Notes: generated from the sequence alone by a model not told the origin. A DNA stretch of 64,000 nt from Actinacidiphila sp. DG2A-62 (GCF_035825295.1 NZ_JAYMGI010000002.1:1590001-1654000); one strand, 5' to 3'. Positions 28,658 to 37,424 are shown, numbered from the stretch's first letter. Program-made: numbers and translations.

Positions 28658-28969
28658 TCAGACGCGGCTGGACCGTCCGGCCGTGGGCGTGGCGCTGCCG
28701 CCGGACTTCCGCCCCTTGTACGCCCGCCACAGGGCGTCGCAGATGGCGACCAGCACGATGGCGCCGATGAGTTGGAGTACGTGCCGGGTCCAGTCGAAGC
28801 CCCTGGTGTCGCGCACGCCGAGCCAGCTGGACACGCCGTTGCCGAGGGCGCCGCCGCCCATACCGGCCAGGACGGTCAGCCACAGCGGGAGGGTCTGCTT
28901 GCCCGGCAGGATCGCCTTGGCGATCAGACCCAGCACGAGACCGACGATGATCGCCCACAACCAACCCAT
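28658..28969 (-). CDS. GlsB/YeaQ/YmgE-family (transglycosylase-associated) membrane protein
   Basis: A 103-residue small membrane protein with three hydrophobic segments. The start MGWLWAIIVGLVLGLIAKAILPGKQTLPLWLTVLAGMGGGALGNGVSSWLG is the family core. A third segment (LIGAIVLVAICDALW) and a basic tail follow. Members are often stress-induced; biochemical function is unknown. It is convergent with kptA (9 bp between stops). Confidence 0.9.
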   Translation of the reverse strand: MGWLWAIIVGLVLGLIAKAILPGKQTLPLWLTVLAGMGGGALGNGVSSWLGVRDTRGFDWTRHVLQLIGAIVLVAICDALWRAYKGRKSGGSATPTAGRSSRV

Positions 28970-29274
28970 GTCTCTCGCCTCCTCGTGACCGGTGCGAGCA
29001 CGCCCGGTCGTCGTCCCGCCAGTCTGTGGCCGGTCGGGTGACCCCGCACGCCGGGAGCGGACGGGCCGAGAAGCGGGGCACGGGGAGGGCCCGGGCGCGG
29101 GAGACGCGCTCCGGCGGCGCGGACACGGCGGAATCCGCACGGACGGCGCACCCTGCCCTGCTCCCGCGGGCCCGGGCGGCGTACCGTGGGAGGCATCCGG
29201 GCCGCAGGCGCCGCGACCGGTGACCGGCGGGCTCCGGCGGGTTCCGGCGAGGCGATCGGGCGGTGGGAAACGGG

Positions 29275-29631
29275 ATGCGTAGGCAGGGCGGTCCAGAGGT
29301 CTTCCAGATCACGGGAGCGCGGACCGGGCTGAAGGAGGACGTCCGCGGTCGGCAACGCCGCTACATCATCTCGATGTCCATCCGCACACTCTCGGTGATC
29401 CTGACCGTGGTGCTGTGGAACGTGGAGCGCCCGCTCGCCTGGGCCATGCTGGTGCTCGGCGCACTGCTGCCGTACGTCGCGGTGGTCTACGCCAACGCAG
29501 GTCGGGAGAACACCCCCAGGCCGCCGACCTCCACCTACGTGCCGCCGCCCTCGCGTCCTGCACTGGAGCCCTCGTCGATCGAGTCGGCGGCGGACAGGGC
29601 GCCCGTACAGGAGCCCAAGGCAACATCATAG
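29275..29631 (+). CDS. DUF3099-type membrane protein
   Basis: A 118-residue protein: GGPEVFQITGARTGLKEDVRGRQRRYIISMSIRTLSVILTVVLWNVERPLAWAMLVLGALLPYVAVVYANAGRE gives two membrane segments after a conserved soluble start; the C-terminus is Pro/Ser-rich. ATG 29275 is preferred because the family match begins there; GTG 29263 is possible. Function unknown. Divergent from the YeaQ-type gene; the 305-bp gap (28970-29274) shows no other feature. Confidence 0.85.
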   Translation: MRRQGGPEVFQITGARTGLKEDVRGRQRRYIISMSIRTLSVILTVVLWNVERPLAWAMLVLGALLPYVAVVYANAGRENTPRPPTSTYVPPPSRPALEPSSIESAADRAPVQEPKATS

Positions 29632-29764
29632 GTATAGACCTGTGAAAGCGGAGTGCGAAACCTCAAGAAAAGCTCAGATCAATCATGGAATTCCCCCTCC
29701 ACGGGGCCCTGGGCGCGTGACATACTTCGTGTGCGCTCCGCATCCCCCGTCGGAGCGACGGACC

Positions 29765-29799
29765 GACGCCGGGCGGCTCCCCCGTGGCTGCCCGGCGTC
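29765..29799. terminator. hairpin upstream of the zinc-ribbon-like gene
   Basis: GACGCCGGGC (29765-29774) and GCCCGGCGTC (29790-29799) with a 15-base loop. It lies 134 bp after the DUF3099 stop and 30 bp before the next start, so it may end the first gene or act in the leader of the second. The stretch 29633-29700 is unusually A/T-rich for this window and may hold a promoter. Confidence 0.45.
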
Positions 29800-29828
29800 G
29801 CCATGTGCGCGTTCGGTTTACTGGGACC

Positions 29829-30179
29829 GTGAACGACGAGACGCCGATCTGCTCGGCCAAGCTGTGCCGCGCCCCCGCCCAGTGGGTGCTGGCCTGGAAC
29901 AACCCCAAGCTGCACACGCCGGACCGGCGCAAGACCTGGCTGGCCTGCGAGGAGCACCGCGAGCACCTGTCGCAGTTCCTGGGGATCCGCGGCTTCCTCA
30001 AGGACGTGGTGCCGCTGGCTCAGTGGCGGGCGTCGGAGGCGGCGGGACACTCCCCCGGATCGGCCGCCGGACCGGCCGCCGGCACGGCCCCCGGCACACA
30101 CGCCGGTACGGACTCCGGTACGGACCGGGGCGCGGATCGCGGGACGGACTCCGGCGCGGGCTCAGCCGCCGATCGCTGA
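29829..30179 (+). CDS. conserved hypothetical protein with CxxxxC/CxxH metal-site pattern
   Basis: A 116-residue protein. The conserved first half reads PICSAKLCRAPAQWVLAWNNPKLHTPDRRKTWLACEEHREHLSQFLGIRGFLKDVVPL; the cysteines in CSAKLC plus CEEH and HREH could bind zinc. The last 40 residues are a degenerate Gly/Thr/Ser/Asp repeat (GTDSGTDRG), encoded by a short tandem DNA repeat. GTG start. Its 3' end overlaps the 3' end of the convergent moaA gene by 18 bp. Confidence 0.75.
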   Translation: MNDETPICSAKLCRAPAQWVLAWNNPKLHTPDRRKTWLACEEHREHLSQFLGIRGFLKDVVPLAQWRASEAAGHSPGSAAGPAAGTAPGTHAGTDSGTDRGADRGTDSGAGSAADR

Positions 30180-31160
30180 CATCGGCCGCTGCGGCTGGAG
30201 GAACGCCGGGTCGTCCAGCCCCGAGCCGGCCTTCTTGCCCCACATGGCCGCCCGCCACAGCTCGGCGATCCGCGCGTCCGGCGCACCGGAGCGCAGCGCG
30301 CCGCGCAGGTCGGACTCCTCGCGTGCGAACAGGCAGTTGCGCACCTGGCCGTCGGCGGTCAGCCGGGTACGGTCGCAGGCCCGGCAGAACGGCCGGGTCA
30401 CCGAGGCGATCACCCCGACGCGGGCGGGGCCGCCGTCCACCAGCCAGCGTTCGGCCGGTGCGGAGCCGCGGGCGCCGTCCTCTTCCGGTGTCAGGGAGTA
30501 GCGGGCGGACAGCGCGGCGAGGATCTCCTCGGCGGTCACCATGTCGGCGCGCTGCCAGCCGTGCTGGGCGTCCAGCGGCATCTGCTCGATGAAGCGCAGT
30601 TCGTAGCCGTGCTCCAGGGCCCAGGCGAGCAGGTCGGGGGCCTCGTCGTCGTTGAGGCCGCGCATCAGGACGGTGTTGACCTTGACCGGGGCCAGGCCGG
30701 CCGCCGAGGCCGCGGCCAGGCCCTCGACGACGTCGTGGTGGCGGTTGCGCCGGGTCAGCCGGTGGAAGACGTCGGGGCGCAGCGTGTCCAGCGAGACGTT
30801 GACGCGGTCCAGGCCGGCGGCGCGCAGCGCGTCGGCGGTCCTGCCGAGGCCGATGCCGTTGGTGGTGAGGGAGATCCTCGGGCGCGGGTCGAGCGCGGCG
30901 CAGCGCTCGACGATGCCGACGAGGCCGGGGCGCAGCAGCGGCTCGCCGCCGGTGAAGCGCACGTCGCGGACCCCGAGTTCGGTGACCGCGATCCGCACCA
31001 GGCGGACGATCTCGTCGTCGTCGAGCAGGTCGGGCCGGGCCAGCCACTGCAGGCCCTCCTCGGGCATGCAGTACGTGCAGCGCAGGTTGCACCGGTCGGT
31101 GAGGGAGACGCGCAGGTCGGTGGCCACGCGGCCGTACGAGTCGATGAGCGCGGACGTCAT
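30162..31160 (-). CDS. moaA: GTP 3',8-cyclase (molybdenum cofactor synthesis)
   Basis: Radical-SAM enzyme that starts molybdopterin synthesis from GTP. The 332 residues have the N-terminal iron-sulfur motif CNLRCTYC (CxxxCxxC), FTGGEPLLRPG, TTNGIGL and NVSLDTL, and the C-terminal second cluster CRACDRTRLTADGQVRNCLF. It ends with the conserved GlyGly pair (SAIGG) that is needed for catalysis. ATG 31160 is preceded by CCAGGAGGGAG. No other moa gene is adjacent. Confidence 0.96.
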   Translation of the reverse strand: MTSALIDSYGRVATDLRVSLTDRCNLRCTYCMPEEGLQWLARPDLLDDDEIVRLVRIAVTELGVRDVRFTGGEPLLRPGLVGIVERCAALDPRPRISLTTNGIGLGRTADALRAAGLDRVNVSLDTLRPDVFHRLTRRNRHHDVVEGLAAASAAGLAPVKVNTVLMRGLNDDEAPDLLAWALEHGYELRFIEQMPLDAQHGWQRADMVTAEEILAALSARYSLTPEEDGARGSAPAERWLVDGGPARVGVIASVTRPFCRACDRTRLTADGQVRNCLFAREESDLRGALRSGAPDARIAELWRAAMWGKKAGSGLDDPAFLQPQRPMSAIGG

Positions 31161-31424
31161 CGGGGTGGGCTCCCTCCTGGCGCCGGTGGGCGCCTCCGCC
31201 TTCCACACTAGGCGCTGCGCCGGCGAGCGGGGGTGGGGCGGTGTTCGCCGCAGCGTACGCGATCTGGGGCGATCGCAACAGTTTGTTGAAGGGTGTGGGT
31301 TCGCGCTGCAAGGGGCGGGGATGCGCCGTAGGCCCGCGGGCTTCGCTCCGGTCGGCCGCCCGGTGGGTGGCTTGTCGCGCGCACGCGGCGCCAGCCGCAT
31401 ATCCGGCGCAGCCCCGCGCCCCTG

Positions 31425-31523
31425 TCAGGGCTCGGCGCGCAGGCGGTAGCTGACCATCTCGACCACGGTGAGCAGCACGAAGGCGGGGACCGACCACAGC
31501 ACGACATCGGGGAGTTCTGGCAC
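31425..31523 (-). pseudogene. 5' remnant of a sterol desaturase-family gene
   Basis: A 32-codon frame (GTG start, VPELPDVVLWSVPAFVLLTVVEMVSYRL, then a stop) matches, from memory, only the first membrane segment of streptomycete sterol desaturase/fatty-acid hydroxylase proteins, which are normally about 300 residues. The frame ends exactly where a common GC-rich repeat-like sequence begins (CAGGGGCGCGGGGCTGCGCC on the minus strand), so the rest appears deleted. The other reading is a true 32-residue membrane peptide. The remaining 31161-31424 gap up to moaA shows only such repeat-like sequence. Confidence 0.5.
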
Positions 31524-31659
31524 GTCCGCACCATAGGGGCCGCAACCGGTCGTCGAACAGACGGTGTTACCGACAAGTAAGGAACACTGTCCGGCCACCT
31601 CCACGCATGTCCGGCCGAGCGGGACGGCGATGGGCTGTCGGCCGCGCCCCGTATCCTCA

Positions 31660-32700
31660 ATGACCATGCCGGACAACGTGACCGAGTTCCCGCCCGCGGC
31701 CCCGTGGCCGTCGGGGTACCCCGAGGGCTACGCCGTGGTCGACGTGGAGACCACGGGACTCGGCAGGGACGACCGGATAGTGTCCGCGGCCGTCTACCGG
31801 CTGGACGCGCGCGGCGAGGTCCAGGACCACTGGTACTCGCCGGTGAATCCCGAGCGCGACCCCGGCCCGGTCTGGATCCACGGTTTGACGTCGGCTCAGC
31901 TCGCCGACGCCCCGCTGTTCGCCGACATCGCCCCCGCGCTGGCCGAGCGCCTCGCCGGCCGCGTGCTGGTCGCGCACAACGCGGTCTTCGACTGGTCGAT
32001 GCTGGCCCGCGAGTACGCCAGGGCCCGGTCCGCCGCCCCGGTCGAGCAGCGGCTGTGCACGATCGTGCTGGCCAAGACGCTGCGGCTGCCGCTGGCCAAC
32101 CACAAGCTGGAGACGCTCGCCGCGCACTACGGGGTGGTGCAGCGCCGGGCGCACCACGCGCTGGACGACGCGCGGGTGCTCGCCGAGACCTTCCGGCCGA
32201 GCCTGCACCTGGCAGCGCGCGAGGAACTGCCGCTGCCGCTGCACGCCTGCCGCCCGCTCACCGAGTGGCCCGACGCGCCCGCCGCCGCGGCGGCCTCCCC
32301 CGCCGGCTCCGGGCCGTCCGTCCCCGCGCCCCGCTACGGGCGGCTGTACGGCTCGGGCTACGGCTCGGGAGGCTGGCGGCCGGCCCGCAAGCGACCGCCG
32401 TGCCCGTACCCCAACCCGGGGCGGCTGGCGCCGGGCGGGCCGCTGGTGCAGGGCATGCGGGTGGCGTTCTCCGGCGACACCGGCATCGACCGGGAGCTGC
32501 TGGAGGACCGGGCCACCGACGCGGGGCTGCACGTCGCGTCCTCGGTGAGCCGGCTGACCAGCCTGCTCGTCACCAACGACCCGGACGCGTACACCACCAA
32601 GGCCGCCAAGGCGCGCGAGGTGGGCACGCCGGTGGTCGACGAGCGGACCTTCGCGGAGCTGCTGAAGGCCGTGGTGCCCGCGGCGGGCGTGCACGGCTGA
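31660..32700 (+). CDS. DEDDh 3'-5' exonuclease with C-terminal BRCT domain
   Basis: A 346-residue protein related to the DNA polymerase III epsilon proofreading domain. Exo I is VVDVETTGLGRDDRI, exo II VAHNAVFDWSML, and exo III HHALDDARVLAETF with the DEDDh histidine. A Pro/Ala/Gly linker (~205-265) is followed by a BRCT domain (~270-340: GMRVAFSGDTGIDRELLEDRATDAGLHVASSVSRLTSLLVTNDPDA). The BRCT half suggests recruitment to DNA repair or ligation sites. Start codons at 31660 and 31666 both fit; neither has a clear ribosome site, so the mRNA may be leaderless. Confidence 0.92.
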   Translation: MTMPDNVTEFPPAAPWPSGYPEGYAVVDVETTGLGRDDRIVSAAVYRLDARGEVQDHWYSPVNPERDPGPVWIHGLTSAQLADAPLFADIAPALAERLAGRVLVAHNAVFDWSMLAREYARARSAAPVEQRLCTIVLAKTLRLPLANHKLETLAAHYGVVQRRAHHALDDARVLAETFRPSLHLAAREELPLPLHACRPLTEWPDAPAAAAASPAGSGPSVPAPRYGRLYGSGYGSGGWRPARKRPPCPYPNPGRLAPGGPLVQGMRVAFSGDTGIDRELLEDRATDAGLHVASSVSRLTSLLVTNDPDAYTTKAAKAREVGTPVVDERTFAELLKAVVPAAGVHG

Positions 32701-32868
32701 GCCCCGCGGGTCCGCCGGCCACGCCCGCCGGTCGACGCCTGCTCGGCCCCGGTCGGCGTCCACCGGGCCCGCCGCCGACCGCCGCGGGTCCGGCCATTCG
32801 GGTGGCAGCCGGGCGTCCGCCAGGGCGGCGCGTTGCTCCGCGCCGCCGCGGCCCGCAGCCTGTGCCTC

Positions 32869-33120
32869 ATGGCGCGATGCGAAGTGTGCGGAAACGACTA
32901 TGCGATGAGCTTCGAAGTCCACGCCCAGGGGGCGGTGCACGTCTTCGACAGCTTCGAGTGCGCGATCCACCGGATGGCTCCGATCTGCGAGCACTGCCGG
33001 GTGCAGATCGTCGGGCACGGCGTCCAGGTGGACGGCCGCTTCTACTGCTGCGCGCACTGCGCGTCGGCGGAGGGCCACCGCGGCATCGTGGACCGCGTGG
33101 ACTCGACCGTCGGGGCGTAG
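32869..33120 (+). CDS. small cysteine-rich (metallothionein/zinc-finger-like) protein
   Basis: An 83-residue protein with nine cysteines and several histidines: MARCEVCGNDY, SFECAIHRMAPICEHCRVQIVGHG and FYCCAHCASAEGH. The paired CxxC and CxxxH patterns suggest two metal sites. It resembles, from memory, the prokaryotic metallothionein-like proteins of streptomycetes. ATG 32869. The 168-bp gap before it shows no other feature. It might buffer zinc or act as a small zinc-finger protein. Confidence 0.8.
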   Translation: MARCEVCGNDYAMSFEVHAQGAVHVFDSFECAIHRMAPICEHCRVQIVGHGVQVDGRFYCCAHCASAEGHRGIVDRVDSTVGA

Positions 33121-33122
33121 CG

Positions 33123-33223
33123 CGCGACGAGGGCCCCGGGCCCGTGGGACGCGACGCGGGCCCCGGGCCCGTGGGGCGCGACGCGGGCCCCGGGCCCGTG
33201 GGGCGCGACGCGGGCGCCGGCCG
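33123..33223 (+). repeat. 27-bp tandem repeat, 3.7 copies
   Basis: Units at 33123-33149, 33150-33176, 33177-33203 and a partial one at 33204-33223. The unit starts CGCGACGCGGGCCCC and contains the palindrome GGGCCCCGGGCCC. Copies 2 and 3 are identical. The array starts 3 bp after the preceding stop codon and may act as a terminator or be a variable-number repeat. Confidence 0.9.
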
Positions 33224-33294
33224 GTAGCCGCGGGTCCGCCGGGCGGCGCACCCCCTGCCGTCGACGCCCGGCGGACGAGTTGTACCGTCGTGGG

Positions 33295-34206
33295 GTGTAC
33301 CGCTTCCTGTTGTCCCGCCAGTGGGTGTTCCTCACCCTGCTCGGGCTGGTGATGATCCCGGTCATGATTCGGCTGGGCTACTGGCAGCTCCATCGCCACG
33401 AGCACAAGGTGGCGAACAACAGGATCATCGCCGCCGCGCTCAAGGCCCCGCCGGTCCCGGTGGAGTCCGTGACGCACCCGGGCTTCGACGTACCGCACAA
33501 GGACCTGTACAAGTCCGTGTCGGCGCGCGGCCACTTCGACACCGCCCACGAGGTCGTCGCCCGGCACCGCACCGCGGGCAACGGCGGCACCGAGGACGAC
33601 GCGGGCGGCCAGCAGATCGGCTACCACGTCATCACGCCGTTCGTGATGGACGACGGCCGGGCGGTGCTGGTGAACCGCGGCTGGATCGAGGGGCCCGACG
33701 ACCCGACGGCGTTCCCGAAGATCCCCAAGCCGCCCTCCGGCGAGGTGACCGTGATCGGGCGGCTGCGCCCGGACGAGACCACCTCGGCGACCGGCATCCG
33801 CGACCGCAAGGGCCTGCCGCCGCGGCAGATCATGCTGATCAACAGCACCATGCTGGGCAAGGACATGCCCGAGCCGCTGGTCGGCGGCTACATGGAGATG
33901 GTCTCGCTCTCCCCCGGCGGCACGCCGTCCTCGCCCGCGCTGGTGCCCGAGCCCAACCACACCGACATCGGCCCGCACCTCGCCTACGCCATCCAGTGGT
34001 GGCTGTTCTCGGCGATGGTCCCGGTCGGCTGGGTGGTGCTGCTGCGCCGCGAGCGCGCCGACATCCTGGCCAAGCGCGCGGCGGCGGCGCAGGCCGCCGC
34101 GGACGGCGGCGGTGACGGCGGTGACGGCGACGGGGACGGCAGTGACGAGGGCGACGGCGGCGACCGCCCCCGCCCGGCCGAGGGAAACGCTACGGTCGCG
34201 GTCTGA
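33295..34206 (+). CDS. SURF1-family cytochrome oxidase assembly protein
   Basis: A 303-residue membrane protein that helps assemble the aa3-type cytochrome c oxidase. The first membrane segment VFLTLLGLVMIPVMIRLGYWQLHRHEHK carries the GxWQ signature. The external domain has GFDVPHKDLYKSVSARGHFD and DGRAVLVNRGWIEG, and the second segment is HLAYAIQWWLFSAMVPVGWVVLL. The C-terminal ~45 residues are Asp/Gly repeats. GTG 33295 is chosen because the family match starts there; TTG 33280 is an alternative. Confidence 0.93.
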   Translation: MYRFLLSRQWVFLTLLGLVMIPVMIRLGYWQLHRHEHKVANNRIIAAALKAPPVPVESVTHPGFDVPHKDLYKSVSARGHFDTAHEVVARHRTAGNGGTEDDAGGQQIGYHVITPFVMDDGRAVLVNRGWIEGPDDPTAFPKIPKPPSGEVTVIGRLRPDETTSATGIRDRKGLPPRQIMLINSTMLGKDMPEPLVGGYMEMVSLSPGGTPSSPALVPEPNHTDIGPHLAYAIQWWLFSAMVPVGWVVLLRRERADILAKRAAAAQAAADGGGDGGDGDGDGSDEGDGGDRPRPAEGNATVAV

Positions 34207-34314
34207 GGACCGCGCCGCCCGGGGCGCCTTCGTCGAGCCGCCCCCAACACCAGCCGAGACACCGAGCGGCCCGCGCCGAGCGCGCGCGGCGACCGCGGAC
34301 GGGGGGACGGGAAC

Positions 34315-36111
34315 GTGCCAGGACTGATCGAGGACTACGCGCTGATCGGCGACCTGCAGACCGCGGCGCTGGTGGGCAGGGACGGCTCCATCGACTGGCT
34401 GTGCCTGCCCCGCTTCGACTCCGCGGCGGTCTTCGCCGCGCTGCTCGGCGACCGCGACAACGGCCGCTGGCGGCTGGCCCCGGTCGACTCCGCCGAGTGC
34501 GGCAGCCGCGCCTACCGCGGTGACACGCTGGTCCTGGACACCGTCTGGGAGACGCCGACCGGCACCGTGAAGGTCACCGACTTCATGCCGCAGCGCGACA
34601 AGGCGCCCGACGTGATCCGCATCGTCGAGGGCGTCTCCGGCGAGGTCGCGATGCGCAGCGAGCTGACGCTGCGGTTCGACTACGGCACGGTGGTGCCGTG
34701 GGTGCGCCGCACCGACCACCACCGGGTGGCCGTCGCCGGGCCCGACTCGGTGTGGCTGCGCAGCGAGCCGCCGCTGCCGATGTACGGCAAGGACATGCGC
34801 ACCTACGGCGACTTCACCGTCGCCGCGGGCGAGCGGATCGCCTTCGTGCTGACCTGGCACCCCTCGCACGAGCGGCAGCCGCGCCGGGTCGAGCCGTTCC
34901 GGGCGCTGGAGCAGAGCCTCGCGGACTGGTCGCAGTGGTCGGACCGGTGCCGGTACGACGGGCCGTGGCGGGGCGCGGTGCTGCGCTCGCTGATCACCCT
35001 GAAGGCCCTCACCTACGCGCCCAGCGGCGGCATCGCGGCCGCCGCGACGACCTCACTGCCCGAGGAGATCGGCGGGGTGCGCAACTGGGACTACCGCTAC
35101 TGCTGGCTGCGGGACGCGGCGCTCACCCTCAACGCCCTCGTCTCCGGCGGCTATCTGGACGAGGCGAAGGCGTGGCGCGACTGGCTGCTGCGGGCGGTCG
35201 CGGGCGACCCGGCGGATCTGCAGATCATGTACGGCATCGCGGGTGAGCGGCGGCTGCCGGAGTACGAGGTGCCGTGGCTGAAGGGCTACGAGGGCTCGGC
35301 CCCGGTGCGGGTCGGCAACGCGGCGGCCGGCCAGCTCCAGCTGGACGTCTACGGCGAGGTGCTCGACTCCCTGTTCCTCGCCAGGGAGCGCGGCCTGGAC
35401 GACGAGACGCACGCCTGGAACCTCCAGCGGGCGCTGATGGACTTCCTGGAGTCCAAGTGGCACGAGCCGGACGAGGGGCTGTGGGAGGTGCGCGGGCCGC
35501 GCCGGCACTTCGTGCACTCCAAGGTGATGGCGTGGGTCGCGGCCGACCGCGCGGTGCGCACCGTGGAGGCGCGGCCGCGGCTGAAGGGCGACGCGGCCCG
35601 CTGGCGCTCGATGCGCGCCCAGGTGCACGCCGAGGTGTGCGAGAAGGGCTACGACCCGCACCGCAACACCTTCACCCAGTCCTACGGCTCCGCGGAACTG
35701 GACGCGGCGACGCTGCTGATACCGCAGGTGGGCTTCCTGCCGCCGACCGACAAGCGGGTGGTCGGCACGGTGGAGGCGGTGCGCCGGGAGCTGGACCACG
35801 GCGGCTTCGTGCGCCGCTACACCCCCGACTCCGGGTCGGTGGACGGCCTGCCCGGCAGCGAAGGCGCCTTCCTGGCCTGCTCGTTCTGGCTGGCCGACGC
35901 CCTGCACACCACCGGGCGGACCGAGGAGGCGGCCACGCTGTTCGAGAAGCTGCTGGGGCTGCGCAACGACGTCGGTCTGCTGGCCGAGGAGTGGGACCCG
36001 GTGGCCGGGCGGCTGCTGGGCAACTTCCCGCAGGCGTTCAGCCACATCGGACTGGTCAACACGGCGCTCACGCTGTCCGGGGCGCAGCACGGCCTGGGCG
36101 GCGCCGGCTGA
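34315..36111 (+). CDS. glycoside hydrolase family 15 protein (glucoamylase/trehalase type)
   Basis: A 598-residue cytoplasmic (alpha/alpha)6-barrel hydrolase with no signal peptide. The start LIEDYALIGDLQTAALVGRDGSIDWLCLPRFDSAAVFAALLG is the family N-terminal domain. The catalytic barrel includes IGGVRNWDYRYCWLRDAALTL (first acid region), EYEVPWLKGYEGSAPVRVGNAAAGQLQLDVYGEVLD and LLAEEWDPVAGRLLGNFPQAFSHIGLVN (second Glu). Actinobacterial enzymes of this type are often trehalases. The GTG start follows a 108-bp gap. Confidence 0.93.
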   Translation: MPGLIEDYALIGDLQTAALVGRDGSIDWLCLPRFDSAAVFAALLGDRDNGRWRLAPVDSAECGSRAYRGDTLVLDTVWETPTGTVKVTDFMPQRDKAPDVIRIVEGVSGEVAMRSELTLRFDYGTVVPWVRRTDHHRVAVAGPDSVWLRSEPPLPMYGKDMRTYGDFTVAAGERIAFVLTWHPSHERQPRRVEPFRALEQSLADWSQWSDRCRYDGPWRGAVLRSLITLKALTYAPSGGIAAAATTSLPEEIGGVRNWDYRYCWLRDAALTLNALVSGGYLDEAKAWRDWLLRAVAGDPADLQIMYGIAGERRLPEYEVPWLKGYEGSAPVRVGNAAAGQLQLDVYGEVLDSLFLARERGLDDETHAWNLQRALMDFLESKWHEPDEGLWEVRGPRRHFVHSKVMAWVAADRAVRTVEARPRLKGDAARWRSMRAQVHAEVCEKGYDPHRNTFTQSYGSAELDAATLLIPQVGFLPPTDKRVVGTVEAVRRELDHGGFVRRYTPDSGSVDGLPGSEGAFLACSFWLADALHTTGRTEEAATLFEKLLGLRNDVGLLAEEWDPVAGRLLGNFPQAFSHIGLVNTALTLSGAQHGLGGAG

Positions 36112-36178
36112 CGCCCGCGTCCGGCCCCGGCGGCGTCAGCCCGGCGACGTCAAGACCTGCGGCGTCAACCCGGCGGCG
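36112..36178 (+). repeat. short GGCGGCGTCA repeats
   Basis: Four degenerate copies of CCCGGCGGCGTCA(A/G)C lie between the convergent GH15 and AmaP genes. No perfect hairpin is seen. Confidence 0.6.
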
Positions 36179-36775
36179 TCAGCTGACCCGGCGGGCGCGG
36201 TGGCGGACCGCGCGCAGCCGCGCCTCGGCGGGGAGTTCGGCCAGGCCCGCGGAGGTGCGGGCGCGTTCCAGCACCGAGGCGTCGAGGGCCGCGACCACGT
36301 CGACGGGGGTGGCGTGCGGGGCCAGACCCAGCACCATCCGGGCCTGGGGGCCGCCGCGCCGCCCGACCAGCGAGGCGTTCGCCCATTCGACGCCCTCGAA
36401 CGCCTCGGACTCCGCGCCCAGCACGTGCTCGACGGCCCGGCCGCGGACCAGCGCGCCCTGCGCGTCGCCGCTGTCGATCCGCAGCTGCCGGAGCCTGCGG
36501 GTGCGGGCCTGGGCCAGCAGCCACCACAGCGCGGCCACGAACAGCACGCCGAGGGCGGCGATCACCACCGGCCACCACCAGCCGTCGCCGCGGTAGCGGG
36601 TCCTGTCGTGCTTCGTGAGCAGCACGTCCTTGGGCCCGTCGAAGGGCCACGACGAGGGCATGGTGAAGTTCCAGTGGCGTTGCAGGTCCAGCCCGCCGAT
36701 CAGCACCGACACGCCGAGGGCGAGCAGCACCAGGCCGGTGAGGGCGAGCAGGACGCGGTTGACGGTGGTACGCAT
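36179..36775 (-). CDS. AmaP-like alkaline-shock membrane anchor protein
   Basis: A 198-residue membrane protein: segment 1 at ~5-25 (VNRVLLALTGLVLLALGVSVLIGGL), an extracytoplasmic loop of ~50 residues, segment 2 at ~75-95 (WWPVVIAALGVLFVAALWWLLA), then a cytoplasmic Asp23-like domain. In S. aureus AmaP holds Asp23 at the membrane; here the last gene of a five-gene run with two Asp23 proteins and a DUF2273 protein. ATG 36775 starts the first membrane segment. Confidence 0.88.
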   Translation of the reverse strand: MRTTVNRVLLALTGLVLLALGVSVLIGGLDLQRHWNFTMPSSWPFDGPKDVLLTKHDRTRYRGDGWWWPVVIAALGVLFVAALWWLLAQARTRRLRQLRIDSGDAQGALVRGRAVEHVLGAESEAFEGVEWANASLVGRRGGPQARMVLGLAPHATPVDVVAALDASVLERARTSAGLAELPAEARLRAVRHRARRVS

Positions 36776-36785
36776 GACGCTCCCC

Positions 36786-37424
36786 TCACGCCTTCTTCTC
36801 GGCGCGCCGGACATGGACGTGCAGGGACGGCGGCCGGGCCAGCCCGAGCTGCCGCACCGCGTCGTCCAGCGCGGCCGTCAGGTCGCTGCGCACGTCGGTG
36901 AGTTCGCGGAAGTGCGAGGCGGCGCGGGCCTTGATCCTGCGGCGGCCGACGCTGACCCGGGCCCAGCGCACGCCGGCGACCTCCATCGCCCGGTCGCGCA
37001 GCGTCAGCGCCGCCGCGTGCCGGTCCAGGCCCGCCCGCACGCCGTCGGCGCCGCGGCGGGCCATCGGCAGCACCGCGCGCTCGCCGGGGGTCAGCGCGAG
37101 CACGAGCAGCCACAGCCCGAGCGCGGCGCACACGGCCGCGCCGAGGATGACCCACACGTCGTCCAGATGGCGGGTGGCGAGTTCGTCGGCGAGCTTCTTG
37201 CGCCAGCGCATCGCCTTCCGGCCGCTGCGCACGGACGCGACGTCGTAGAGGAACAGCCCGCTCAGGCCGAGGACGACCGCGGCGGTCAGCGCGGAGGGCA
37301 CCCGGCGGCAGGCCCAGAAGCGCTTGGCGCGCACCGCGCCGGGCTCTCCCGCGGCGGGGGCGTAGCGCAGCGCGCCGGAGGGCTCGCCGGGGGGCGTGGG
37401 GGCGGGGCGGTCGTCGTCGCTCAC
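36786..37424 (-). CDS. DUF6286-like membrane protein of the Asp23 operon
   Basis: A 212-residue protein with two membrane segments (~43-63 RVPSALTAAVVLGLSGLFLYDVA; ~92-113 VWVILGAAVCAALGLWLLVLAL) and a cytoplasmic C-terminus (RDRAMEVAGVRWARVSVGRRRIKARAASHFRELTDVRSDL) that resembles an alkaline-shock domain. The GTG at 37424 overlaps the stop of the upstream Asp23 gene by four bases (GTGA), so the two are coupled; AmaP follows after 10 bp. Exact function unknown. Confidence 0.85.
   Translation of the reverse strand: MSDDDRPAPTPPGEPSGALRYAPAAGEPGAVRAKRFWACRRVPSALTAAVVLGLSGLFLYDVASVRSGRKAMRWRKKLADELATRHLDDVWVILGAAVCAALGLWLLVLALTPGERAVLPMARRGADGVRAGLDRHAAALTLRDRAMEVAGVRWARVSVGRRRIKARAASHFRELTDVRSDLTAALDDAVRQLGLARPPSLHVHVRRAEKKA

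Noticed and set aside
31161..31424. A molybdenum-cofactor riboswitch before moaA
   Set aside because: No conserved Moco motif could be recognised; the gap holds repeat-like GC-rich sequence.
33121..33223. A CRISPR array in the 27-bp repeats
   Set aside because: The units are directly adjacent without spacers and no cas gene is nearby.
31657..34869. A 1,070-codon open frame on the minus strand across exonuclease, SURF1 and GH15 genes
   Set aside because: The + strand genes here have clear domains and motifs; the minus frame has none and is a composition effect.
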